From Isohypsibius dastychi (Eukaryota; Tardigrada; Eutardigrada; Parachela; Isohypsibiidae), in the NCBI GenBank assembly GCA_034696485.1, contig JAQIWT010000178.1:1-29972 (forward strand): a stretch of DNA of 29,972 nt, written 5' to 3'. The notes below the pieces were generated by a model that did not search any database, was not told where the DNA came from, and was given only the letters and a program-made list of their open reading frames with translations. This document shows positions 10,455 to 21,834 of the stretch, one piece after another; within the stretch, counting starts at the first letter, position 1, and the number at the start of each line of letters is the position of its first letter. Position numbers and translations under genes: made by a program.

Positions 10455-13372
10455 TCAGTGATATTCCGATTCTTCAGTTTCATAATCGTAACTAACGCTC
10501 TGGAGAGTATCATCAAAAGAGTCTTCATTGTACCGACCATCACGTCGTCCATTGCCAAAAATAACACACTGAGTGACTCCAGAGCCATACACCTCCCGGC
10601 GCTTGGTGACCTTTTTCCCAGTTCGCAGCTCCTTCTTCGTCTGAGTGACGGTATACCTGCTCAAGTCGGAAGTCCGCAACGAGATTGTAGACTTGAATTC
10701 GAAACCACGCTGGCTGTTAGTTTTCAGATTGACCTATGGGTAAAAGTCAACGTAATCATTCTGCAACTGCCAACCGGAAATAACACGTGCAAACCTCAGC
10801 TCGTTTTCCACGAGTAGTCCGTCCGTCAAATGCCGAATCCCACTCATCCAGTTCCTTTGCAGAGCGTTTCCGAATGCCCATACTATCTCCGGTCGTATCA
10901 GATGACACGCTACCAGAATCAAACTGGAGTGTCTTTTTAGTTCCACCAAGTTCCGAATCTGCGGATTTTCGATGGCCAGCTTTGCTCGGAACCAACATCG
11001 GCTGCGGAGTGCTTGCGACAACGGGTGGTTTCTTGTTACAAGCGACAGGTTCTTGATGACGAATAACTGGCGGAACAGATTCTTGATGACGAATAAACGG
11101 AGGAACACGTTCTTGATGACGAATAACGGGAGGAGAAGGAATTTCGAAATTTGAATAGGTCACTCCCTGGTCGCCTTCTTTCAATATCGCGCTGAGTTGC
11201 CTGATGAAAATGGAAAACTGGAATGGCCACCAGCAGAAGCCACAAGAAAACTACCTCACCTATGATATTCCACAAAACTTCGATCGCATTCATCAATGAC
11301 CTTGTTGAAATCTGGCGAGTTCCGGAAGTGGTCAACTTAAAAACGCCACCATGGAGCAAAGTACATAAATATCAGCAAAAATTCAAACCATTGACTTCCA
11401 CCGGAAGTGGTGAGATTGTGCGATCAAAACTCCCATTCAAAACAGCTCGATATCGCTTTTCGGTAACAACATTCGTCGGCTCAACTATGGTGCGCGTCTG
11501 TTTCAGACGCTCGGCAATTCTTCCCACTGCTTGTTCAACCGCAGCGTAGTCTTTGGTAGAGATACTCCTTGAGGGAGTCGGTTTGGTATGGAAGAATCCA
11601 GTCGATGATCCCTGACATAAATCAATATAGTATACGATTTACACATAGAACAAAAACATATCATTACTTCTCCGGCGGCCATGAAATACGTTTCCCGCGC
11701 ATTATCGACACGGTGGACAATTGCCGGCGGTCGGATTTTGGGTAATTCAGGAGGGGATAATGAATCAGAATTCGGCAGCGGGGAACTATCGTCGTCTTCC
11801 GGTGACTGGGTTGAGCTTTCCTGTGAAATAAAAAAAAATCAACATGCTTCAGGTGAACACAGAAATCCTTCAACAAGCTTATAAATTCAAAATTTTGCAG
11901 AGCAGAAGCTCAACCTGGATAGTGTCGAGCCAGGAAGAAGGTGGAGGCGGAAATCTCAGACTCGATATCGACCGAACCACAAGAGGTGGAGGTGGTGGAG
12001 GAGCCGGTGGGGCGCTGGGAATAGCAGCGGTCAACGGTGGCGCAGTCGGAATGGCATAACCAACAGAGAACTCTGGTGGAGGTGGTATGTTTTCAAAGCT
12101 GAAAACCGAGGGCCGTTCTGGAGCTGATGGCACAATCTCTCGGCCGACCGGCTTCTGGAATTTAAATTCTTTCTTGGAGGATCCGGAGTTGGAATCAGTA
12201 GCCGAGGAGAGCACCGGAGCAGAAGGTCGCTGATCCATATTCAGCCGCAATCTAAAAGATGAAAATACGTACCGGAACTCCGTATGTAGCATTGAGAAGT
12301 TTCAAATACCGTTGCGTGTTATCTCCGAGCTGAGACATGGATTTGTGCTCTCTCACTGGAAGAGCTTCAAACTGCGGTTCCGGAGCCTAAATCAAGACCA
12401 GTGTGTCACACACTCCGAAAAACCAATATCAAAGTCTCACCCTTGAAGCATATTGTGCTTCGTAATGTCTGACCAGCCCCTAGAAAAAGTTAAAAACTAT
12501 CGTTTCAATGGTGGTAAATTAAATTGCAGCACGATGGAAAAATTGTCTGAATAATTTTCACTGAAGATAAAACGTACTTTCACGCTTCCGGCACCTCCAA
12601 ACCACGCGGAGCCTGGAATAAGCTGTGCAGAACCGAAAATACGTGAAGTCGAACATCTTCACTCACTCTTGAATGCGAACGATTCCTTCCGATTATTGCC
12701 ACCATTAATCTCACTATACCAGTCACGTTTCTTGCCATAAGCTGGCAATGTTTTGCTTTCCACTTGACGCACAACGCCAACAGCAAAGTCTCCTCTGTCT
12801 CTGGGAATATTCTTTGCTGTCTGCCCATACCATGTACAGCCTGTATTGCAAACAAGGTAACACTGACAAACGAAATCTAAAAATGAGAGAATAATCTCAC
12901 GTTTGAACGCAAAGGATTTCACACTGTCATTTTCATCCAGTTTTTCCAATTCGATTCTTTCCAAATTGTTTCCTCTCGTGCTGGACTCGTATTTGCGCCT
13001 CGCGATTGATTTAGAAGAACCACCACTGGACTGAGGAGTGGACTTCTTGGAAGAGACTGCAGCAGATCTGGGAAGACCTGCAAAATATTCAAAAGCTGAA
13101 AGAGCACGGAACGGAAGATGGATCGAACGCTGGACATTCCCAAAATCCGTAAATAGCAGCCTACTTGTTGAAGTTGAAGCATCTCGTCGTTTTTCCTCAG
13201 TTCTTTGCTTCAGATCACGAGTTCTCTTTATTCCAGATTCAAGAAGGGTAAGCTTTCTTCCTCGAGAAATACTTTCGACGGAGCGTTGAAGATGGCGAGA
13301 TCGACGCAGATTGGAAGTCCTTGGTGCGAGGTCGCTCTCGTCGATGGCATGGTGGCACAGCAGAGCACCCAT
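10455..13372 (-). CDS. uncharacterised proline-rich, basic, disordered protein (12 exons)
   Basis: Not recognised. Exons in transcript order: 13165-13372, 12901-13077, 12667-12840, 12578-12612, 12441-12479, 12273-12386, 11915-12154, 11668-11820, 11389-11611, 11260-11335, 10795-11200, 10455-10733. The phases agree at every junction and give about 707 residues. The N-terminus is basic and charged (LLESGIKRTRDLKQRTEEKR). Residues about 185-240 contain SAWFGGAGSVKGLVRHYEAQ and, further on, MSQLGDNTQRYLKLLNATYG, the most fold-like part. A proline-rich tract (IPSAPPAPPPPPPLV) could bind profilin, EVH1 or SH3 domains. A later exon encodes VDHFRNSPDFNKVIDECDRS. Three tandem copies of a PPVIRHQE-type unit follow, and the C-terminus is basic then acidic (TQTKKELRTGKKVTKRREVY, ending EESEYH). 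There is no signal peptide or membrane span. A cytoskeletal or adaptor scaffold is a guess. The junction before exon 7 spans 118 nt, part of which is open in another frame, so an alternative exon is possible there. Confidence 0.75.
11048..11137 (-). repeat. three tandem copies of a ~30 bp coding unit
   Basis: TTCTTGATGACGAATAA recurs three times at about 30 bp spacing on the plus strand. On the minus strand each unit encodes a PP-x-IRHQE-x-V decapeptide inside the orphan 12-exon gene. The third-position differences are few, so the expansion looks recent. Confidence 0.85.
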
Positions 13373-13860
13373 GGAAGACGAAGTGCAGAATATTTAAAGG
13401 TAAAGATTTACATGATTCGGCGAAGGAAAACAGCCGCATATGGGCAGAGATTATCATTAGGATATGCTGAAAACTTTCGAAGTTGAAATTTCCTGTGCGT
13501 TGATCGAACCACAAAACAGCGGCGGGGTCTTCCCGAGCATCTTGTGCGGGGGGGGGGTGTAGCATGCGCACTCATCCGGGGGTATGGAACGCATCATCAT
13601 CAACATAAAATACTGTTTGTTTACCATTTATTCACAGGTTCACGTTTATTGAGGCAAATTACGAGTATTATGTTTCCGCAGCCACCATCCAAATCGCTGC
13701 GATTAAAAATATATAATGAGTTGAGCAACTCGAAATCACAAATCGCTTACGAAGAAAAAAAGCACAATCACAGTGAGTCAATCTCAATGGGGCAAGTCAA
13801 CACTGCCAAAACTGTCGCAGAACATTAAAACGAAATCCATGCAGTCATTATAAGTGAATA
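13373..13860. other. intergenic between two minus-strand genes
   Basis: Holds the presumed promoter and 5' UTR of the orphan gene (start codon 13372) and the 3' UTR of the receptor gene (stop 13861). Two minus-strand AATAAA hexamers (TTTATT at 13627-13632 and 13645-13650) could end the receptor transcript. A run of ten G (13548-13557) is present. No coding exon was recognised. Confidence 0.45.
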
Positions 13861-15813
13861 TCAAAAGAGTATATTTGCTCCTGCAATTACTCCCATTTGG
13901 AACAAGATCAACAGAGTCAGGGAAATACCGGCCACAAGCGACATTATCAAAGCTGGCTTGATGGGAACTCCAAAAAGTTTGGTCTGAAAAGGGGAAAATT
14001 AACACTTGACAGCAGCAAAAAAACTATTCCTTTTTTGAATACTCGTAAAGTTGCATTGGTCACAAATAAAACGAAAGAATCCAGTTCCAGCTGATTCGCA
14101 TCCCGGAAACCAAACACGCGCATTTCAAAGCAGATCTGCCGAAGCTTATCACCGGTCTTCGCAACGCGGGCCGCCTAAATAAAAAGTATATGAATTGAGA
14201 AGTCGTTTTTGCTACAAGTACTATAAGGGATTTAACATTGAGCATCATACCTGAACCAACGGAAAAAACAAAGCCAATCCAAATATGATAGGAAACGCCA
14301 CCCTGTAGACCCAGGTCCATGGATTAGGGACAGTGTTAACGACTAGGAGACATATTCCCATGACTGTCAATTCGGCGAAATTAAGCACCCCGATAGCCGT
14401 CATTCTGAAATATACCAACGTCAGAAACATTCCATTTAGCCAGCCGAGATAACATACTATACCTAGAAATGGTCCCGTTAAGCACGCTAACGTTCTCTCG
14501 CACTCCGAGAATATCCTATAGAGTTTGCGCTGCGTGAAAAGCTTCACCGGAAATCGAAAACTTTAGCCTTTCGTCAACTTACGTGCATGGCTACTCTTAA
14601 ATCCGTTGACTTCTCTCGTAGACGAACAAATATCCCGTTCACCGAAGCCACCAGAAGCTCGCACTGAGTAGCGTAGTTGAAAAACACCGCCACTTGCACC
14701 AAATAACATATTATAAATCCAAGAAGCTGCAAGGCGAACAAGAACGGAGTCCACCAAGTTTCCTGAACATCCAGAAACCAGATCGATGGAGTCAATCCGA
14801 AAGCCGCTGCGGCGAGACCTTGGAGAGTCACCGCCAAAGCACACCACAGAAGTCCGGCATATAAATAGCATCTGGACTTCAGAATTACGTTTGATTGAGT
14901 AACTCCACGATTTAACGGTGCATGCTGGAGGAAGACCTGGAAAAATCATTTAACCCTGTTTTTCAAAAAAATTATCAAGAGTTCACAGCCTGACCTTTTC
15001 CATAAGTGCATATAAGTGTTCATTTTCTTGCAACCGGAAATGAACGAATCCCATAATGTACACCGCAAAATGTAGTACAGCTGGAACAATGTACGTTGTG
15101 GTGATATGATAACATTGTCTCCGTTTGGCAGAAGGTCCGATCGGCGCCCAGCCGGAAGCTGTTGAGTTTCCGGGATCTGGAGTGGTGGTCGCCACATGTG
15201 TATCCGTGTCAATCAACAATTTTCCTTCGCATGCGATTACTTGATAGGCATAAGTATACAGTTGCAATCCAATCAGCAGTGTAGTGAGAAAATAATTAAA
15301 AACTCGCCAAGGTAAGGAATGAGAATTGATGCTGTCTTTCCCGGCGGGACGCCAGCCTACTGCCACCAGTAGCCAGGAATATGGATTCAGAACCACCTGC
15401 AAAAAAAGCAAGTAATAATTCGAAAACCATATCTGTTTCGTTATGACAAATCAGGCTGCTGTCGGGAAAGCAGTACCTCTCCAATGTTCAACACATGTAG
15501 CAAAACTTCACAAATCAATCTCACTGAACCAACCTGTTGACATTTTCGAAGAACCCCGGAAGTCGTATGGGTTCTCAGATCAATATCACAGATCTGCAAA
15601 ACGGAATATGAGCCACCGCATCGTACAAGAACAATCGAGAGAAAATGATGGAGATACGCACGTAATACGTACCTCAACTCGGGTAGCGCTGTTCGAAGAT
15701 CCATGTCGATCATGCAGACTTGCATTGTCTGGATTCCAGTCAAAGTTATTGAGTGACTCATGTTGTTCGTACGGAATATCAGAAGAGCCCACGTTCTCGG
15801 AGAAAGAGGCCAT
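13861..15813 (-). CDS. gustatory-receptor-like seven-transmembrane protein
   Basis: Likely chemosensory ion channel subunit of the invertebrate gustatory receptor (7tm_7/GRL) family. Seven exons in transcript order: 15673-15813, 15477-15593, 14995-15396, 14583-14936, 14251-14529, 14043-14174, 13861-13983; all phases agree, giving 515 residues. The N-terminus is hydrophilic and cytoplasmic-like, with a family-style VVLNPYSWLLVAVGWRPAGK before the first span. Hydrophobic spans include YFLTTLLIGLQLYTYAYQVI, YIVPAVLHFAVYIMGFV, LLWCALAVTLQGLAAAAFGL, ALQLLGFIICYLVQVAVFF, FLGIVCYLGWLNGMFLTLVY, AELTVMGICLLVV and a last C-terminal span. The end, FVLFVTNATLR then TKLFGVPIKPALIMSLVAGI and SLTLLILFQMG, matches the C-terminal signature region of the family (the TYhhhhhQF region), with SLTLLILFQ in place of the usual residues. 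Ligand cannot be predicted. The start is the first ATG in frame; a further upstream exon is possible because an acceptor-like TTTTGTAG lies just 5' of it. Confidence 0.8.
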
Positions 15814-16502
15814 AAATAAGATGGCAGGTTTCGTGTCGTTTGTCTACAAAAGTCAAGAAAACAAACACGGCAACACGAAATATTACATTGGGTATGGAGA
15901 AAAGTAGCCATCGGTCAATAAAGCGAACGACCAGTCTCACCTGGCGCGATGATATGCGCTGTAAATGCAGCTGATCAAAGAACGTATTGCAGTCTGCAGG
16001 TTTCATGCATATCCTTCTTGTCACTGGAATTGTTGATACTGTATACGTCCGGGCAGTGTTGTTTGAGCACTATCAAAGTTCCAGGGCTAAATGTAGTTTA
16101 AGGATTTTGCCTAAAAGTTTAACAAATCCAAAAACGCTCGCACCGCTTCGCGGTGCTCGCGGAAGTGGCCTTTCCTGAAGCGTTGTACCAGTAATGGATA
16201 TCAGGGGTTGGCAGCTCTTTTCAAAAGCGTCTGATTTTTTTTTGTTTTTTGAGTATTTTTCTAACGCAAACTTGAACTCAGCCCTTCCAAAAAACTCGAT
16301 ATCAGAAACTCCACCGCATCCCAAAATTTATTCATATTTATCTATTTAAATTGCCAGATTCGCACTGGAAATTATTTAAAACTGTCTAAAATTTCCCAGA
16401 CAGTTCAGAACAATTCACTACGCAAATGGTTTCTGCTTTAGATACAGCTTCTACCGCATTTCTCCTATTTTTAAGTAAAAGACCGAAAAAACTCACGAAA
16501 TC
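15814..16502. other. intergenic, no gene recognised
   Basis: Probable promoter of the receptor gene on its left side. The open frames on both strands have no recognisable domain. 16200-16480 is AT-rich with T runs. Confidence 0.35.
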
Positions 16503-16650
16503 GCACCCCCGCAATCAGTTCTGATCTCCATCGAAAATAAATGCACCCACGCAATCAAACCAATTTTTCAAGCGAAAAAGTGCACCCCCGCGATCGATGG
16601 CGCTGAAAATCGGGGTGCTATAGCACCGTCGCTCTCCCCCCCCCCCCCTC
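16503..16650. repeat. three ~40 bp degenerate repeats with palindrome and poly-C end
   Basis: GCACCCCCGCAATC at 16503, GCACCCACGCAATC at 16543 and GCACCCCCGCGATC at 16582 are spaced 40 and 39 bp, each preceded by a CGAAA-rich segment. They are followed by a perfect 14 bp palindrome, GGTGCTATAGCACC (16614-16627), and a run of 13 C (16636-16648). The block may be the end of a non-autonomous repeat element, but I saw no second copy in the window. Confidence 0.6.
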
Positions 16651-16736
16651 GATCCGTCCCTGCGTCATTTTCATTACATTTACTGTATTTATTTTTGTTT
16701 GAAAGCAAATTTGTTTAGAGAACTCGAAATGGAATC

Positions 16737-17572
16737 ATGAAGTGCCAGAATCGCTCCTGCAAACGAGCTGTCAAGATGGACGCAGACGCCGGTAATCCCT
16801 GCAGGTCCTGCGGCAGCAAGAACAAAGACCAGTTGCAAAAGGCCATGAAAACTCGAAAGACATATCAGAGGTGGCTTGATAGAGCAAGATCGGAATATAA
16901 AGAGAAGGGTTCATGGGATCTGAGCCCGAATTTGTTGGAAGAAACGTCGGTGTTTGATTCATGGAATGACAAGGCTCTGCATGAGTCTGACCCTTGCGTA
17001 ACGCAAATCTTCGAAGTGACTGCCAGCATGAGCCCATTCCTTGCACAAGAAAACGGAAAATCGGTTTGGAAGCTCGCTGGTTTTGGAGTTGAGTGAGTAC
17101 AGTCCATAGACAGTCTGGGTTTATACGAATTTGTCCGCAGCAGGCCGACATTGTGGTTTTTTTTTGTTTTTATCAAAGCCACATTCTCGCAGTTTACAGA
17201 ACCTGATTGCATTTGCCACTCCAGTTTCGCTTCGACTAAGGACAACTCGAACTATTTTTACTCCTTACAATTTGCCGTCGTCTTGGACGAACTGACATTT
17301 TTTGTGATTTCAGGACAGCTACACACCGACATGATCCCTACCTTCGTGAGATTTTGATTCGAATGTTTTTCTACCATTGCATGGAAGGCAACTACGAAGA
17401 AGGCTGTACTTATCTGCAACAATTAGTAGCTCGCTTGTCTGTGATTCCCGGAAAGGAGCACCCGGATTGCAAGTTGCTGATGTATATTTCTGACCAGGTC
17501 TTCCGAATCAACCATGCTGATGACGGCACTCGTTTCGCCAAGATTGTGCGCGGTCTTCGAGATGCTGTTTGA
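16737..17572 (+). CDS. SMYD-like C-terminal protein lacking a SET domain
   Basis: Two exons, 16737-17092 and 17314-17572, give 204 residues; the intron keeps frame. The start of the protein has a zinc-knuckle pattern, MKCQNRSCKRAV then NPCRSCGSKNKD (CxxxxC and CxxC), resembling the segment after the SET domain of SMYD methyltransferases. The second exon (HRHDPYLREILIRMFFYHCM, GNYEEGCTYLQQLVA, GKEHPDCKLLMYISDQVFRI) resembles the TPR-like helical C-terminal domain of SMYD2/3. An acceptor (TTGTTTAG, ending 16718) precedes the ATG and the open frame continues into it (RTRNGIM), so the real start may lie in an upstream exon, yet no SET-coding sequence was found in the 800 bp before it. No methyltransferase activity is expected without the SET domain. 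It could be a SET-less adaptor or a gene fragment. A decayed copy lies at 25690-26310. The family assignment rests on residue pattern only. Confidence 0.55.
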
Positions 17573-17864
17573 GTGTAACGAGTACATTGCATGTGAATGC
17601 ATACGTATTGTTCTTACGAAAGTTGATATCCTGATTCCTGAAAAATGCCTGTTGTTTCTGTTTTAATATGGTTTGCTTCTGAGTACAGTATAGCTGCTAG
17701 GTGGTTACTTTCTGGGACTGTGTATCTTATCGATCAAATTACGGGGAGTTCTGTGGCTTCGAGAAGGCACGCTCGGCCGAGATGGAAAAACCTCCGTTTG
17801 CTTGCTCCAATCATTCTGATACGCTTTGGTAGAAGTAGAAATAGTTCAGTGAAGCTACATTTAT
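17573..17864. other. intergenic between the SMYD-like gene and the neprilysin pseudogene
   Basis: Shared 3' flank of two converging units. No coding exon, canonical RNA gene or repeat was recognised. Confidence 0.4.
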
Positions 17865-19055
17865 TCACCAAACCCCGTTCTTATGGTTCGGGTTCATCAC
17901 AGATCTATCCGGACATTTGTACGCCAGAGCAAATTCTGGCATGTTGGACATTGGTCCGTTGACACGGCAACGACCAGGACTATGGTTGCTGGTGAGCAGA
18001 TCAAAACTCTGTTTTTGCTCGAACCTTCTCACACCATTTCTGTTCAAACACAAAGGCTTCGTGCACAATCCGTTTAATTAACAGAGGACCAAGTCACTCA
18101 CTTGACCACAGGACAAGAAGAATAGGTGCTCCGCCGTAAAATTCTCGAATCCCGGAAGAATGGGCTCTCGTTCTTTCAGGCGTGATTTATAAATCATATA
18201 AACCTGCAATCGAACTCTTCAGCTATTGCGTGTGCTGGGTTTCAAACATCTCGGAGCTCACATTGTAAGCTGCTTTCAATCCGCCGTTATCTGCAATGTT
18301 CTCACCATGTGTGAGTCGCCGTTCACGCCACCAGATGGAACCGAATAGTTCTCATACTGATATCTCGGACTCTCGGCAAGATCCATGTATTTCTGGATGT
18401 TTCTGTTGACCACCAACCACGCAACAACTTTGCGCCTTTTCATGGAAACAATCGAAAAATCACAAGACTGTTGTTGGATTCTTCGTGTCTTCGTACGTTG
18501 ATCGTCGAAGGCATGTGTGGTTTCATGGCCAATTAGGCAGCCGATTCTACCGTATTTTAGGTATCGGGGATAGTCGGGATCGAAGAAAGGCAGACGATGA
18601 ATGGCCGTGAGGACCTCTTGGAATAACAGAACGAAAATCAGAATGATTTTTTCAGAAATGTTTGTATTTGCGTCTGTTACCTATTCTGTTCCCGGTTGGA
18701 TCGCAGAATGCATTGAACGTTGTCATTTTGATAGTTTGTAATGGGGTGGTACCTAATATTTGGTTCTGTAAGCCTCTGCAAGCTGTCCAGGTTTTGAAAT
18801 TTCATAGCTGCCAGCGCGGAGTCAAAGCACGACTTCTGTATTTCCAGCTAGAAAACAAATTCCTTGTGAAAACGTGCCCATTTGACCGGATTGCCAATGT
18901 CGGTGAGGTTGTTTTCCAGAATATTGTGGTACGTAGGCGATGATGTCCACCATTTGATCGAGTTTGTAGAACGCAAAGGTCAGCGCGGCTTTGTCCATCC
19001 ATTCCGCCTGGCGTGACAGCTGACGAAACCCGTGTATGATGTCATCATGGCTGCC
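17865..19055 (-). pseudogene. neprilysin (M13 metallopeptidase) pseudogene
   Basis: Decayed copy of the intact neprilysin at 21835-25450, on the opposite strand. Recognisable blocks in order: QAEWMDKAALTFAFYKLDQM, YHNILENNLTDIGNP (frame changed), FNAFCDPTGNRI, FFDPDYPRYLKYGRIGCLIG followed by HETTHAFDDQ (zinc motif HExxH intact), RGWWSTETSR, then in another frame KYMDLAESPRYQYENYSVPS, then in another frame [49 protein letters not shown], and in another frame LLTSNHSPGR to the C-terminus NPNHKNGVW. The shifts before LTHGENIAD and after KWCEKVRAKTE occur within a few bases, with no room for an intron. Splice positions match the intact gene (before the YIK-equivalent block and before the WC block), so this is a DNA-level duplicate, not a retrocopy. 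The N-terminal exons are not recognisable. Confidence 0.85.
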
Positions 19056-19377
19056 TAAAAATTCATCAGTAATGAGACAGATTAGCACGCTCAACAAGGC
19101 CGGCAACAGTACGGTTAAGGTTCTGATGACTGTGCTGCTTCTGGTGACAGTACCGCGCTGCATTCATTTCATCGAGGTTCTGTTCTGTTGTTTCGGGCTC
19201 ATTTTCTACGGCTATTCCAAAATCTCTCTGTGTCACTCACAAGAGGCCAGTCCGTGGATGAGTACAAAGTACCCGTTGTTCTCATGATCCGATCCATCCA
19301 ATTCAATGCTCAGCTGTCATTGAAAATGACAACCTTGCATGATTAACGACATGCTGCACATTTCTCTGACCTGAAAA
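19056..19377. other. region between neprilysin remnant and FEZF
   Basis: On the minus strand the frame continues upstream of the remnant as RTLTVLLPALLSVLICLITD, a hydrophobic run, but no neprilysin homology is visible there. On the plus strand this should contain the upstream part of FEZF. No eh1 repressor motif (FSIxxIM type) was found, so earlier FEZF exons are either absent or outside what I can recognise. Confidence 0.35.
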
Positions 19378-21177
<1,800 letters not shown>

Positions 21178-21531
21178 TGTTTTTGGAGGAATGTTTCGAA
21201 TCCGTCTGGTTTATTGTTTTCGGTGATACTCAATTTTTTAGAGCATTTTACATTTTCATCTATTTACGGTACTCACTTTTATACTGCGAATTCATGTCGA
21301 AACAATTCGAAGCAGAGGTTATGCACGTAACTAAATTTTGTATCTGGGCAGTAAAAAACCAAAACAAAACGAATTAAGTCAGCGTTCCGAATTTCCCCCC
21401 CCCCCCCCCCCCCCCATTCAAGAAAAAATCACTCCCAATACATGCATTCGGAAGCTTCATTCAGAAGAGACATTTTCAACAGAGTTTTCAAAATTAGCTC
21501 AGCCGATTAAAGGTTATTTAAATCAAGCTGG
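21178..21531. other. intergenic with a 21-nt poly-C run
   Basis: FEZF 3' flank. A run of 21 C lies at 21395-21415. No coding exon was recognised on either strand. Confidence 0.45.
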
Positions 21532-21748
21532 TCATTGCACTTCCTCGAGTTTCCGCTTCTTTCTCTCATATGATTTGATTCCAGATTCTAGACGGAAATA
21601 TGTGAACTCATCTGCCTTACGTAAATTGAACATCTGAAACAATAGACAAGAGCAACCGGGCACACAAAGCGATGATACCTTGTCAGTTAATGTTGGCCGA
21701 TTAAGATAGCGCACCTTGCACCGAGGAACATCAAGCAAACCCGAAAAA
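21532..21748 (-). CDS. possible terminal two exons of an unrecognised gene
   Basis: Transcript order 21679-21748 then 21532-21633, joined by a clean 45 nt GT-AG intron (CAAG|GTATCA to TTGTTTCAG). The joined frame reads LLDVPRCKVRYLNRPTLTDK, MFNLRKADEFTYFRLE, SGIKSYERKKRKLEEVQ, stop; the end is a charged, helix-prone tail. An acceptor (GTAAAGCAG) precedes 21748, so more exons would lie to the right, overlapping the start of the neprilysin gene on the other strand. I recognise no family. The frame, splice sites and composition argue for coding; the short length and lack of upstream exons argue against. Confidence 0.3.
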
Positions 21749-21834
21749 CTGCTTTACTACCGTCACTAAATATTATTTCAATTGAGTTGTTGCTGCCAAT
21801 AATATTTCCGAAAGGTCTTCCTGCGCGACCGAAA

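Noticed and set aside
11879-12292. 137-residue frame starting upstream of the proline-rich exon
   Set aside because: Its first third is out of phase with the preceding exon and would need a 21 nt intron; the acceptor at 12155 joins in frame. An alternative start there cannot be excluded.
12659-13372. Continuous 237-residue frame
   Set aside because: It reads through two introns with good splice sites; the spliced exons give the better frame.
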